Shown here one piece after another: positions 10,326-22,205 of a stretch of 64,000 bases of DNA (the stretch's first letter is position 1; each line of letters starts with the position of its first letter). The notes under the pieces were generated by a model. That model was given only the letters and a program-made list of their open reading frames with translations. It did no database searches and had not been told where the DNA came from. Source of the stretch: Nothopassalora personata (taxonomy: Eukaryota > Ascomycota > Dothideomycetes > Mycosphaerellales > Mycosphaerellaceae); contig CM066287.1 of assembly GCA_033816765.1 (NCBI GenBank), positions 6,634,001-6,698,000 of the forward strand. Reading direction: 5' to 3'. Position numbers and translations under genes: made by a program.

Positions 10326-11915
10326 TCATGACGCCGATGCCCTCCTCCGCATGCCGACCTTCAGACCCAATGGCTTCCTCAAGAAACCCTCCCTCGTCTG
10401 CAGCTCGTCCTGGTACAGCTCGAACTCATATCGGCGGAACACAGTCGACACGATCAGCGCCAGCTCCATCTCAGCCTACAAACAAAACAAGTCAGCAATC
10501 GCCCCATCCCGGAAGGTGCACCTCCCTCAAACGCCACTCACCACGTTCCTGCCAACGCACGCGCGCGGCCCGTAGCTAAACGGAATGAACGCCAACTTCT
10601 GCGTCTCCGTGAGCTTCTCCCACCGCTCCGGGATAAACTCCTCCGCATCAGGGCCCCAAATCTCGGTGCTGTGGTGCATGACATACGCCGGCACGCTGAG
10701 GACAACGCCTTGCGGGAAGTGGCGACCTGCGACTGTGACACCATCACCGGGAGGAACAACGCGAGGGAGACCTTGGCTGGATGTGCTGTGGATGCGGAGA
10801 GTCTCCTGGATGACCATGTCCAAGTACTTGAGATCCTTGACTTGCTCGTAGCTTGGCACGTCAGGGCTAGGAAGTGCTTGGTCGAGCTCGTCCTGGAGCT
10901 TCTTTACCACGTTCGGGTTCTTGAGGCAGTGGTATAGAAGAGCGCACGAGGTATTTGAGGTCGTGTCGGAGCCGGCGATGAGCTGTGTCAAGGCCTCAGC
11001 GGTAAGTTCTGCACGACCCAGCTTGTTGCCATTCTCGTCCTTGCCTTCCATCAGCCGGGCCAGAAGATCTACACGATTGATCTCGCCCTTCTCAGCAGCT
11101 TCCAGCCGCTGGTTGACCCGAGCTGTGGCGATACCAGACAGGTTTGCGATGGCTGCCATACCCTTGCTGAAGAACGGATCCGGGAAGTGCTTAGCATATG
11201 GCTTGATCCATGGCATACAGCCAACAGCATTCGACACTTCTCCTCTGCGGTTCAGGACCTCAATGGCTGGTGCATACGTCTTGGGAGCATCTGGTGTGAG
11301 CTGCACCTCAGCAATATCCGCACCCTTCTCCAGCATGCCGAACGGAGCACCAAAAGCCAGGTCTCCGATGATGTCGAAGGCCACATAATTGAACCAGTGC
11401 AGCGCATTGAATTCGGTGTACTTGTTACTACCAGTCTTCTTCGCCAGCTCGTCCCATCTCTGCGCCAGAAGTTCCAGGTTGTGGTGGATATACTGCTCGA
11501 ACTGGCCAACACTCTTCGCGCTGAAGGTATGGCTGACAGTCTTGCGCTTCCTAGTATGCTCAGCGCGATCTCTCGTGTTGAACAGGCCGCGATGGATCGC
11601 CACGAAGGCATCATAGTAATCCGACTTCAGAAATCCAGTACCATGGCCGTAAACAATTGGAATTGCGTCTGGATCCGCCACCGAGACGTGCTGAGGTTGC
11701 ACTCTGACGAACTTGCCAAACTTCTTGTGCAGCTCGAAGACGGTCAAGTATCTCCTGCATCGCCGACACTCGTACAGGTACCAGAGATTGGTGAATTTCG
11801 CCAGGAAGGGGCCAGGCACGTCTTGGATGGACCAGTTCCTAATGTACGGCAGGACGTAGTAGAGGACCGGAAGCGCCAGCAGCGCCCAAGGCGTGAAGAG
11901 GAACGAGAGAAACAT
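10326..11915 (-). CDS. Cytochrome P450, benzoate 4-hydroxylase type (CYP53-like), two exons
   Basis: Exon 1 is 11915-10542, a 66-bp intron (GTGAGT...TTTGTAG) spans 10541-10476, and exon 2 is 10475-10326; the protein is 507 residues. An upstream in-frame start at 11999 is only TTG, while ATG 11915 begins a hydrophobic ER anchor (MFLSFLFTPWALLALP). The I-helix has AGSDTTS, the K-helix ETLR, and the heme loop FSYGPRACVG with ligand C453. The intron falls just after the heme loop, and splicing restores the usual AEMEL helix. Long stretches (GNTRDRAEHTRKRKT-like C-helix, LDALxWFNYxAFDIIGDLAFG-like region) resemble fungal benzoate para-hydroxylases, which turn benzoate into 4-hydroxybenzoate for the beta-ketoadipate route. 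Family placement is strong; the substrate is inferred. Confidence 0.88.
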
Positions 11916-12653
11916 GTCGTCGACCGCCGCACCACACAACAAGTACGCGTGGTGTTCCAAGAGCGACTGGTCCAAGGCAGAAAATGACAGTAGCCCCAAT
12001 AGTCAACGACTCCACTTCTTCGATCAACAGTACGAACGAAGTTCCTTGGCGCTGTAGTCGAAGCGATGCAGTCGTGAACAATGTCCAAAGTCTTATACAG
12101 AACGACCCTGTTCCTGTACACCACCATCTCGTGACCAGACCAGCCATTCTTAACCCGTTCCACATCGCCGGCGCAGACTGCTCTCTTCAACACCGCCACC
12201 GAGCTCTGACGAGAGCGTCCTCCCCGCAACGGGAGGCAGCAGAGGCCCGAAAGCTCGGAGATGTCTCGCTGATTGGTGCTTCGGATGACGGGTTCGGGAG
12301 CGCAGCTTCCCTCGTCATTCGTGGAGACGAACTTGAATTTGTGCAGGATTGGACGGTGGGCTTGGTAACAAGGACACTTCGGGGCGTGGCAGAGCGCGAG
12401 GAAGGGCGAGGTGCGAGGTGTTGTGCTTTTATGAATGCTCACGGCTGGCTCGCGACTGGCTCACGGCGGAGCTGTGCATGATGATGTTGCACAAGTTGTG
12501 ACACTGATGGAGCGCGATGCGATGCCAAGATTATGGTATTGACACTGTGTGACTCAAGAGGTCCTATCCTGCAATACAACAGGCACTCCCCAATGTCTGC
12601 TCCATCGCGAGGACTTTGCTTGCCAATACCGCTTTTGGAGCCTGCTTAAGCTC
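11916..12653. other. Intergenic between PEX6 end and P450 start
   Basis: 738 bp hold the 3' flank of PEX6 and the promoter of the P450, both on the minus strand. ORFs of 165 residues (+, 11984-12481) and 232 residues (-, 12442-11744) overlap here on opposite strands, show no domain, and the minus one runs into the P450 coding region in another frame. I treat both as chance. Confidence 0.55.
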
Positions 12654-15600
12654 TCAGTCATACAAGTCCTCCCCAGCATCAGCGTCCGCATCACCACCCT
12701 GGCCGCTGATACCATTGATCGCGACGCCAGTGATGGGCTGACTACTGTTCTCGATTACACGAGTCTTTCCCTTGCCATTTCCCTTCTTTGGGCTGCTCTG
12801 CAGACTCATACGATCCGTCCGAATCACGAAGTCATCATCATCCGCCGTAGTAACTTGGTGTGCTGGGCGAAAGTGATCGGTGCCACTGCCATTCGTCACA
12901 ACCGGCGCCGGTGGTGGTCTGTTCTTACCGCCATTGATACGCTTCATCGCATCCGTAGCAAGTTGCCGCGCAGACGCAGCACTGCTTCCATTAGCCTGTT
13001 GCTGCTGACCACCAGCTGACGAAGGAGGCCTTTCCCCTTCCGCGTCTGTGGAGTCTTTCTCCTTCGAACTCTCAAACATAGCCCGCACTCTCTCATAATG
13101 TCGCAACTCATCGAGACTGACACTTGGTGTTAGCTCTTCTCGCGCACGATGGAAATCGTCCTCGACGACTGCGACTTGTGTATCCGCTTCAGTGCCATAG
13201 TGGTCGAAGTAGTACGCTACTGAAATGCTGCTTTGCCCACGCTGGGCGCGCTCAGCATTGATGGCGGCGACGCGTTGATCGACGGTGCGGGCCGAGCGCG
13301 TCACGGCTTTGAGCATGGCGTCCGAGGCGAGGGCGTAGAGGTCGGCGCCGGTGAAGGTGAAGGGGAGTTTCTCGGCGACGCGAGGGAGGGAGACGGATGG
13401 GTCTAGGGTGAATCTGTTGCATGTGTGGTTAGCGTATGATCTTGTGAGAGGGTTGGGAGTGGTGTGATACGTACTTTCTCGTCAGCGCTTGCAGAATAGT
13501 CGCCTGCTTGTCGTGAGTATCGCTGATCCCGAGGTAGAGCATTTTGTCGAATCGACCAGGTCGTAGGAGCGCTTGATCGAGGAGATCGGGTCTGTTCGTT
13601 GCGCCAATGACGAAGACGCCTCCGCCGCTTTCTTCACCGTCGCTCATGCCGTCGAGTTCAGCTAGTAGCTGGGAGACGATTCTGTCCATGACGCCGCCGG
13701 AGTCGCCTTGGTTGCCGCGCTTTGGTGCGACGGAGTCAAGTTCGTCAAAGAAGACCACGCATGGCCGAGCATCTCTTGCGCGTTGGAACACACGGCGGAC
13801 GTTGGCCTCGGACTCTCCAATGTACATGTTCAGGAGCTCGGGGCCCTTGACCGAGAAGAAGTTGAGACTGAATTCGGTCGCGATTGCCTTCGCGAGAAGA
13901 GTTTTGCCAGTACCAGGGGGACCGTAGAAAAGAATACCGCTGCGCTTCTTGAGGCCCTTTGCAAACAGTTCTGGTCGTGAGAGCGGTAGCTGGATCGTCT
14001 CGATGACAGCATCCTTCACGTTTGTCAGACCTCCTACGTCTGACCATTGGACGTTGGGGATTTTGGGTGCACCGATCGAGTCTGCGAAGTTCTTTCTGGC
14101 AAGGTCGACAGCAGCATCGAAGTCAGCAGGGATGACGGCATTGGCAGCTGTACCGCCTGACAGCTGTATGTCCTTGATTGTGATGGCATCCTTGGCTGCT
14201 TCAGCTTTTGCGAGTGCCAAAGTGTAGAGTCTCTCGGCTTTGGCGACAAGTGCACGATCGACCACGTCCAGAAGATCGCCAGCGACTAGTGCGGCAGTCT
14301 TGACCGCTATCGAGGCCAGGTCTACCTCAAGAGCAAGCGGCACACCGGAGTCGGTCGCAATATCTCGAAGAATTCCTTCTCGCTCGCCTTCATCAGGAGC
14401 AGACATTTCCAGCTCATGCGTAAACAGCCCACGAACCGTGTCTGGAATCTTGTCCACGTCTGTGGTGGTCGCAACCAGTACCCTCGCTGTCTCTAGAACG
14501 CCCTTGAGTGACGCAGCAGTTCGTTCTTCGCCAAGCGCTTCAAGATGCGTGATGCAGATTGTTGTGAATTCAGCACCACAGTCTAATGCACGTTCACATC
14601 TCGCCTCTAAAAGGCCTTGCGCTTGCGTGTCCACACCTTGACCGCCCTCTGAAGCGATGTCGTTGCCGTCGATAGGAAAGAAGTGTATGCCAAGGTCGCT
14701 GCAGACACGCTGCACCGTCTGTGTTTTGCCGATGTTTCGTTGTGTCGAATGGATGAGGACCGTCAGAGGCGGCATGCCCAGATGTACTGCTCGGGGACTG
14801 ATTGAGACAGATATCAGCTCTCGTAGCCTTCTTTGCAAAGCCGAGATGTAAGGCGGAGTGACTTCAGGTGGACCAGTAATAGCAACACTAGCAGCAGCCT
14901 TTGCCTGCACTTTGCGAATGCCGAGATAGTACTGCCATGCATTGCTTGATGCAGAAGGCAATTTCCGCCTATCATCTCCAGACTGTCTCATCTGTATTTT
15001 GGTAGGATCGATAGTAGCAGCATCGCCCCACATGTCCGCCTCTGGCTCGATGCTGTCTTCTGAGGGTGGTACGTTGATGGCTTCGATCGAGAACCATGCA
15101 ACGTTGACGGATGACTTGCTGTCGCGGCCTGCACCGTCAGCAATGTTGTGACACAGCAGAGCCGAAGCGCTGCCGCCATCCTGCTCAGCTTCACCTTCAT
15201 ATACCGATCTGCCCAACGATTCGTCCACTTGGATGGCAACCAGATCGCCTGGCTTTATGATCCGCTGCCTTATCTCGAAGTACTGCTTGAGCTTCGTGAA
15301 CAGTGCATTGTTCAGTGACCGTTCCGTCGAGATGGGGGTTACGATCTTTCTCAGTGTCACCTCGGAAGCAGTCGGTGGCAGTCGAACAGATGCAGTGTCG
15401 GGCCTGGGTGTCATGGGTCGCTTCAAGCTTTGTCTCTTGTTCTTGGGCAACGCAGACATGCTAATGTTGGTCGGTTCTTGCAAATTGGCCAGCAACACTG
15501 GTGACAAGTAGATCATTGCTGCCGTGGATGAGTTGGTTGCGAGCGAGGATATGCTGTCTCTCCGTCCGTGTCTCGTGTTCACCTTGTAATTCTGCGCTCG

Positions 15601-17076
15601 CTTTGTCATGTTCTCGGGTAGCGTATAGACCTTCGCTGGGCGCCACGTTCTTTCAGTACAATCACCAAGCTCACCAAAAGCACTGAAGTTGGGCAGGACC
15701 TGGCTTTCAGCAGCTTCAATCCTCACCCAGTCGCCCGAAAAGCAGCCTAGACGAGCCAAAGATTGGGCATCAACGTATACACGAGCTTCCTCATCTTCTT
15801 CGGCAGAGGGTCGTGGATGAAGCAGTTCATTCGGAATCCGTTCGACCAGACCTTGTGCACGAAAGACCTTGCTGCGAGTCGCTTGTCCTCCTCTGATGGT
15901 CGTCGAAGTCATGTTGGAGAAGACTGATCCTGGAGTGCTGACACCGCGGTTCCCTAACCCGAAGGGCCTCGGTGTCGCGGACGTCAATGCTGAGCTCAGT
16001 CCAGATGGGTCGTCTACCAAGCTCGGCTTTGCCAACGATATCATCTCATCGTCGTCAGACAGGTTGCTCTCCTCAGCGCTGGAGTCGAACATGTCATCGG
16101 AGTTCGAGAAGTCGGTGGCAGATTTGGAGGTCACAATGGGCTTCAACGGCGTCGCTGGCGAATTCTCTTCTGTCGCAGAGTAGAAGGCCTCATTTGCGGT
16201 GTCCTCCTCACCAGATTCCTCATCCAGACGTGGAGATAGAAGACCTCTGTTTCCCGTGTTGGAGCGCTTCTCGGATGAGGTAGGCACAATCACGATATTC
16301 GTTGTTGAAGAAGATATTGTCCCCTGTGATACAGGCTCACAGGCCATGACCTTGGCCGGAGGTGCTGTAGTGTGCGTGACTGGATGCGAGATGGGCAATG
16401 GCAAGAAGTCCTCAGTATGAACCACAGGCCGGTGTCCGAGAGCTTCATTGACCAATGCTTTGGCTTTCTCGTCTCCTTCTGTAGCTGCTCCATCTTCTTG
16501 CACGGGTGAAGCTGCCTTCTTGCCTGCTCTCCTGGCATTCTGAGTCGCCGTTCCGAAGCCACCACCATATCGTTGATGCACATCCACCAGCTTTTGTATG
16601 GCCTCGGTATCGACGGACACGAAGACGGTGTCCAGCGGAAGTGGGACCACATCGCTGACTCTGACCTCGACGGAGCTGTTTTGGCGGAGAGTCTTGGTGG
16701 GGGAGAGGGCGTGTACGGTGTTCACGAAGCTCTGTGTACCCGACGCGGCCGCTGGAAACCTGATGGTGGACGCAGGCAGTGGTTTCTCGCTCGCAGCCTG
16801 TGCTCTGATTGGCAGAATGGTCCAGCTTGACTCGGACACGGAGGGATTCGGCGTCCACGGGGTGACGGCGCAAAACAACGTCTTCTGCTCGCGCTCTGCA
16901 CCAGAAGTGTGCCCATCGTGTGCCGGGAACAAGTCAGCCACCAGATCAGGCGAGAGAATGCCCACTTCACCCTTCAGATTGCTGTCCAGATAGATTTTCG
17001 CCGACACCGCCGGCTTGTCCTCTCTCCTTCTCCTCTTCCTCTTCAGCGAGAATGGCTTGGGCACGTCGTACGCCAT
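12654..17076 (-). CDS. PEX6: Peroxisomal AAA ATPase peroxin-6 (two exons)
   Basis: Exon 1 is 17076-13475, a 61-bp intron (GTACGT...GCAACAG) spans 13474-13414, and exon 2 is 13413-12654, giving 1,453 residues. PEX6 with PEX1 forms the hexamer that pulls the ubiquitinated import receptor PEX5 back out of the peroxisome membrane. The C-terminal D2 ATPase has Walker A GPPGTGKT (residues 1052-1059), Walker B VVFFDELD near 1112, and a sensor/Arg region FVIGATNRPDLLDQALLRPGR. The D1 ATPase is degenerate (HSTQRNIGKT in place of a P-loop), as usual for this family. Splicing joins LTRK to FTLDPSVSL, restoring the standard helical lid. The last about 150 residues are low in complexity (Gln, Ser, Gly), longer than in yeast but common in filamentous fungi. 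Confidence 0.93.
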
Positions 17077-17449
17077 TGTCGTCGCGTTGACTCATCCTGC
17101 AACTTCAAACCCAGGAGTGTCGTCAGATGCAGGTCGACATGGCCACGCGTGGTACTCTTGGCCGGTACTGTTTGGTAATTGGCCTATTCGCGGCTAGAGA
17201 GAGAGGACGAATGTTGCCGAGCCGAGGCAAACCAAGAGAGAGATTCATAACGCAGCATTCACATCAATCACGAAGATGGTTTGTGGAATAATAATAATAC
17301 CGAACGAACATTTCATCGTATGAGACGAGCTGTGCCTACCAAACCAATGCTGTCTTTGCCCATGCTACTGTAGAGAGAGCCGGCCCGAGCAGGTTGTGCG
17401 AAACCTTCTGCAGTGATGAGCTCTGCTGATGGGAGTGGATTTTGACCCG

Positions 17450-17715
17450 TCGTAGCTGTTTACGATTATTTTTGAAGCAAGATTCGACGGGTCCTCGCAT
17501 AATAATACTTAGCTAGACGGGTACCGTACTATAACTCAATAATAATAATAATAATAATAATACACTAAATATCAGGCTCGGGATTTTCAAGGTAAAGGAT
17601 ATAGATGAATAGATCTATAATAGCTTAAAAGCCTTATCTCGCTCGACTCTAAAGCGACTAATTGAGCGTATATCGATAATTGCTCCTAAACAGTTGCTTA
17701 AGATTTATCGCGTAG
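17450..17715. repeat. Short RIP-like AT-rich island with (AAT)n run
   Basis: The sequence changes abruptly to the TA-rich style of the right half of the window. It includes an (AAT)n run at 17538-17562. On the plus strand about 50 codons (17590-17740) read with one or two stops as a charged, helix-like peptide (...LSRSTLKRLIERI...). It is probably a scrap of a RIPped transposon; the family is not recognisable. Confidence 0.45.
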
Positions 17716-17918
17716 AACAGGACCATGAGCTCTATAATATATGTTCCTTCGTGTCACTTTTCTTGCTGGACAACGCTTTCCTCCTCACGCTCTCTCTCTC
17801 CTCGTCATCATGGCGTTGGTTGGGCACAATTGGCATACCCGCCGCCCTCGACCCACTGTGGCATATGCAAAATGTCTCGCTTCCTTCTTTCACGAGATTG
17901 GCTGTCGTCATCGTCATC

Positions 17919-18036
<118 letters not shown>

Positions 18037-18327
18037 GTGCTTTGGCTGAGCATGTGTCAGTGGTTGACCTTTCCACGTTGAGGGCAGAGCATCATCCAAC
18101 GCTTCGTTCGTCGCTACCCGCCGACACCATTGTGCCATCAATGAGCTGATCCACATCCAGCGTCATCGTTGACGCTGCTATCACGACGCAAACTGGCAAC
18201 AAGTACTTCTCCTCTCTCTTCACAATGCGTCCTTGTTTGGCCCACACATCCATGTCTTCTCGATAACACAGCGCCCCACTTCCCGAATGTCAGCGCGCAC
18301 CAGTATCACGCCGCTGATGCCCAGACT

Positions 18328-20880
18328 ATGCACAACATGACACAGGGTGACAAGTCACCGAATGGGACCTACGAACGGCTGCTAGAAGATCACAACAGCA
18401 TCGACACGCGAAACGAGCGGTGCGCGGCAGAATACACGAAGCAGGCACAAAGGCTCGCGCAGCTGACGCCAGACCAAGAGGATAATTCTACCGGCTCGAC
18501 ACAGGCCGTAGAGGCCAAGTTCATAACGCCCTTCGATCCCGTCATAGTGACAGCAGATGGATCGCGACTACCTGCGATACCGGTCGACGAGGCAGCGCAG
18601 CTCAACAGACTGAAAGATCTCGCCGAAGGTAGAGAACCACGATCTCCGCCATTGAGCGCCGTAAGATCTGGGAAGGATGGCACTGCCCATGGGAGATTCA
18701 AGACAGGGCCCGACAGCGGAGGATCTGTATGGCAGAGCGAAGAGAGCGACGCCCCTCTGCGGGAAGCTATCCCACCGTCGCGGACGAACCCATTGTTTCC
18801 GCCATTGCCCATGTACGGACCTCCTTCATGGATGAGAACAATACAGTGCTGGTTCTTCCGCGCCACGTCTGCAGTGTTATCCTTCTACTTCTTGCTCGCG
18901 ATCGTGGTTGGCGCAATCATTCATGCGGTACCGCGAGTTGTACACAACTTCCGTCAAAGAGCCGTACTGCAAGATCCGACAAAGTCGCGACCTTTCTATC
19001 AAGAGGAGATGAACAGGAAAGAGGAGCGACGAGTGGCCGAGCAGGCTTGGATGAGGGAGCAAAAAGGCAAAGGTGCGTCAACACCCTCTGGCGAGAAAGG
19101 CAATGATAAAGACGATCTGCCGCCTCAAGACGGAGAGTTCGTGCCTACTGAAGGCGGTCCGGATCCTCTTGTCGTTGATGTTGCATACTATGCTAGGAGA
19201 GTGGGACTAGATGCGGAAGTCTTTGAGGTCCAGACGGAAGATGGCTTCATAATCGAGCTGTGGCATCTGTTCAATCCACGAGAGTACAGGACGCCTCCAC
19301 CAGAGCATCGTCAACACCAGTCTCCGGACCTTTTTCGCACGACTTCCACTGACTCCGCGTTCGGAGAGGCGCAGCCATATCCAGAGGGCCGAAAGAAATA
19401 TCCTGTGTTAATGATGCACGGCCTTTTGCAATCCGTGGGAGCCTACTGTTGCAACGACGATGACTCCCTGGCATTCTATTTGGCCAAGTCAGGGTATGAC
19501 GTCTGGCTTGGGAACAACCGATGCGGCTTTCAACCGAAGCATGCCACGCTCAATTACGAGGATCCAAGGATGTGGGCGTGGAACATCAGGCAGATGGGAG
19601 TTATGGATCTGCCAGCTCTCATCAGTCGAGTGCTAGCAGAGACCGGCTTTCCGAAACTCGCGCTCATTGCACACAGCCAAGGCACGACCCAAACCTTCGT
19701 CGCCCTGGCAAAAGAGCAACGTCCAGACATTGGCGAGAAGATCTCTGTCCTCTGCGCCCTCGCCCCAGCAGCCTATGCTGGTCCCCTCATCGGCAAGATC
19801 TACTTCAAGGTCATGCAAATCGTCAGTCCAGCGATGTTCAGAATCATATTCGGCATCCACTCCTTCATCCCGCTCATGCTAGTCGCTCACCAAATCCTCC
19901 CACCAGTACCATACAGCTGGATGGGCTACCACGTCTTCTCCTTCCTTTTCAGCTGGTCTGACAGTCGCTGGGACCGCGACCTCCGACATCGCATGTTCCA
20001 GTTCGCGCCGACATACGTCAGCTCCGAGAGTATGCGCTGGTGGTTGGGAAGGGAATGCTTCGCAAATCATAAGTGCATCCTCGCCACAAGAGAGGAGGGC
20101 CGACTCGAAGACAAAGAGGACGAGGAAGATGATGCTGTGATTCGGGAGTACTATGCTGAGCGCGAGAGGCGAGACAAGGGCGTCACGCCGAGGCGGAGAC
20201 TGACTCGTAATCTGACCAGTTCTCGCTGCCAGACTCTGACGCATCAACATCACGATACGAAACGCGGGAAGTTCGCTTGGTTCGATGAACGATTCCCACC
20301 TTTGGCGCTTTGGGTCTGCGGCGCCGACGACCTCGTGGATGGACGTCGTCTCTTACGTCGTTTTGATCGTGGGAGAGAGCCGCATGTCAGAGTCGTGCAC
20401 AAGAAGATCATCGAAGGCTACGAACATCTCGATGTCATCTGGGCCATGGACGCAATTGAGAAAGTCGGGAAAGAGGTGCGCGAAGTCATCTGGAGGACCG
20501 CTGAGCCGGCTACACAAAAGGAATGTAGAGTACCTGTGGGATGTGACAGACCTATGGATCAGGAGCCTGATACCAACGATGTGCCAATGACGAGGTCAAA
20601 AGGACGCAGTCGAATGGCGAGTATTAGTGAACGACAGCCGCAGTCGCAGACGGGGGATGGGACGACGAATGTGGAGGAGAGTAAGAATCCCGAGAAGGAG
20701 CAGGCAAAGCTGGAACAACGGGAATATGAGGTTCAGGAGGCGACCAGAGCACAGCCGGATGAGATTGAAGAGCGAAGGGAAAGTGAGAGTCTTTTTGAGG
20801 ATGTGCAGGAGAAGGCGAATCCAATGAGTCCGATGGAGTTGCCGGCACAAAAACGGATGTTGGGTATGGTGCAGGAGTAA
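18328..20880 (+). CDS. Membrane-anchored alpha/beta-hydrolase lipase, steryl ester hydrolase type
   Basis: The open frame begins earlier, but the upstream start is TTG (18169); the first in-frame ATG is 18328, giving 850 residues. A hydrophobic span at about residues 173-200 (FYFLLAIVVGAIIHAV) is followed by the lipase domain: an N-terminal lid-type block (YARRVGLDAEVFEVQTEDGF), the oxyanion motif MMHGLL, the nucleophile S450 in AHSQGT, an Asp in GADDLVDG (D667 or D668) and H700 in GYEHLDV. This layout matches fungal Yeh/Tgl-type steryl ester hydrolases and acid-lipase relatives, which release sterols and fatty acids at lipid droplets, the ER or the plasma membrane. The C-terminal about 130 residues are charged and probably disordered. 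Hydrolase assignment is firm; the substrate is inferred. Confidence 0.85.
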   Translation: MHNMTQGDKSPNGTYERLLEDHNSIDTRNERCAAEYTKQAQRLAQLTPDQEDNSTGSTQAVEAKFITPFDPVIVTADGSRLPAIPVDEAAQLNRLKDLAEGREPRSPPLSAVRSGKDGTAHGRFKTGPDSGGSVWQSEESDAPLREAIPPSRTNPLFPPLPMYGPPSWMRTIQCWFFRATSAVLSFYFLLAIVVGAIIHAVPRVVHNFRQRAVLQDPTKSRPFYQEEMNRKEERRVAEQAWMREQKGKGASTPSGEKGNDKDDLPPQDGEFVPTEGGPDPLVVDVAYYARRVGLDAEVFEVQTEDGFIIELWHLFNPREYRTPPPEHRQHQSPDLFRTTSTDSAFGEAQPYPEGRKKYPVLMMHGLLQSVGAYCCNDDDSLAFYLAKSGYDVWLGNNRCGFQPKHATLNYEDPRMWAWNIRQMGVMDLPALISRVLAETGFPKLALIAHSQGTTQTFVALAKEQRPDIGEKISVLCALAPAAYAGPLIGKIYFKVMQIVSPAMFRIIFGIHSFIPLMLVAHQILPPVPYSWMGYHVFSFLFSWSDSRWDRDLRHRMFQFAPTYVSSESMRWWLGRECFANHKCILATREEGRLEDKEDEEDDAVIREYYAERERRDKGVTPRRRLTRNLTSSRCQTLTHQHHDTKRGKFAWFDERFPPLALWVCGADDLVDGRRLLRRFDRGREPHVRVVHKKIIEGYEHLDVIWAMDAIEKVGKEVREVIWRTAEPATQKECRVPVGCDRPMDQEPDTNDVPMTRSKGRSRMASISERQPQSQTGDGTTNVEESKNPEKEQAKLEQREYEVQEATRAQPDEIEERRESESLFEDVQEKANPMSPMELPAQKRMLGMVQE

Positions 20881-21212
20881 TGTTATGATCACATATGATG
20901 GCCCAGAAGGCTGATGATGTGATGACCTTTAGGATACCCTTGCAATGTTGGTTCGTACAGGTAGTGGTGAAAGCTTCGCAAATAGATCATATACGGAAGA
21001 AATTTACACTCAGGCCGCCAGGCAAGAGTGCCGTGACAGCGGAAGCAAGCAAAGAATAAGCGACAAGCTGCTAAGAGTAGCTCGAAGCTCGAAGCTCCCA
21101 AGTCGCGCGAGCCTGATCGCTACCAAGCTCGAGTGCCAAAAGCCACTCGTGACATGTCGCGCTGATTTCGCTGTTCCCTCACATCTGCTCGAACCACACA
21201 GCAATTTTGAGC
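20881..21212. other. Intergenic spacer
   Basis: 332 bp between the lipase stop and the small F-box-like gene. I see no gene or repeat in it. Confidence 0.6.
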
Positions 21213-21785
21213 ATGGCAGGCACATTCGCCCTCCTCGAGCTTCCCCTAGAGCTGCGTCGGATCATCTATGCAGACTACATCACCCTCATGTCACAGGGAT
21301 CCACGCGGACTCTCACGCGAATCTTCACGTGCTCAGGACCTCCGCTCGGAGGCCTCCGTCTGACGCAGACATGTCGACAGATACGCGCGGAGTTCCTAGC
21401 AGAGTTCTGCCGCGCCTGTCAGCTAGGGGTCTGCTGTAGCAGTTACAATGGATGTTGTCGGAAGACCGATCGGTGGATTCGGGCGGTGGGCGTCTCTATG
21501 ATTCCACTGTTTAGGAAGATGTACTTCTGGAACGATATACGCGAGCCTGGCATGGGAATCGAGCTGCATGGCTCGGACGTGGTTGTGGGCTCGGAGCGCA
21601 CGTACTCTTCTCTGCGAAAGGCTCGAGCGGATGCGCTGCGGGAAGAGACGGGCAAAGTTGCTGGTTGGGGTATGCGCATGGGTGCAAATGGCAGGTGGTA
21701 CCTCACGGACGAAGTCATCAGGGAGCTCATGCACCTTGTCAAGAATGCTGGGTCCTCGGCCGATCACGTTTGCATGAGCGATTAG
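21213..21785 (+). CDS. Small F-box/2EXR-like protein
   Basis: 190 residues from ATG 21213; a start two codons earlier is TTG. The N-terminus (FALLELPLELRRIIYADYI) is the short Leu-Pro-x-Glu-[LI]-R-x-x-[IV] motif that opens fungal F-box and 2EXR domains, followed at residues 45-70 by a helix with LRLTQTCRQIRAEF, the usual second part of 2EXR proteins. A Cys-rich stretch (CRACQLGVCCSSYNGCC) follows. These proteins are numerous in Pezizomycotina; some are substrate adaptors of SCF ubiquitin ligases, most are uncharacterised. No intron is needed. A role in ubiquitination is only a possibility. Confidence 0.6.
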   Translation: MAGTFALLELPLELRRIIYADYITLMSQGSTRTLTRIFTCSGPPLGGLRLTQTCRQIRAEFLAEFCRACQLGVCCSSYNGCCRKTDRWIRAVGVSMIPLFRKMYFWNDIREPGMGIELHGSDVVVGSERTYSSLRKARADALREETGKVAGWGMRMGANGRWYLTDEVIRELMHLVKNAGSSADHVCMSD

Positions 21786-22205
21786 CGTCATCGCTTGCTT
21801 GGAAGACAATGGTGATATTGCTATTGAGGCTACGAGCCGCCAGTCACCATCTGCCAAGTAGTAGGCATCATGGTCATGCAAGCGGACGACGGTAGACGCT
21901 ACATGTCAGCTCCTGCTGCTCTACAATCCGGAACGGCTTGACAAATTACAGATCGGCCCACACTCGAGATGATGAAACGAAGATCGCTTCATCGAGGAGA
22001 TGCAAAAGTACCGTGCGTGCATTCTGGGCAAAGGAGTCGCAGAATTCGGACCCTATGCCACATTCAGCCTTAGAAAAACACGAGGCCAGACCGGTCGTTT
22101 TTTGGGGGAACTTCTTCTCCGATATATCAGTCGATCTCCACAATTTCCATTACGCGAAGCGAGTCTCTGAGTCCCGAGCTCCGAGCACCTTGTAACAGTA
22201 ACGAT
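21786..22205. other. Intergenic spacer
   Basis: 420 bp between the F-box-like gene and the ankyrin pseudogene; nothing recognisable. Confidence 0.55.

Noticed and set aside
10527..11999. P450 as a single 490-codon ORF
   Set aside because: It starts at TTG and ends just after the heme loop; the ATG at 11915 and a 66-bp intron give a normal full-length P450.
11744..12481. ORFs on both strands between PEX6 and the P450
   Set aside because: No domain; the minus ORF overlaps P450 coding sequence in another frame; the region is better read as the P450 promoter.
18169..18327. Upstream extension of the lipase
   Set aside because: It begins at TTG and has no ATG before 18328.
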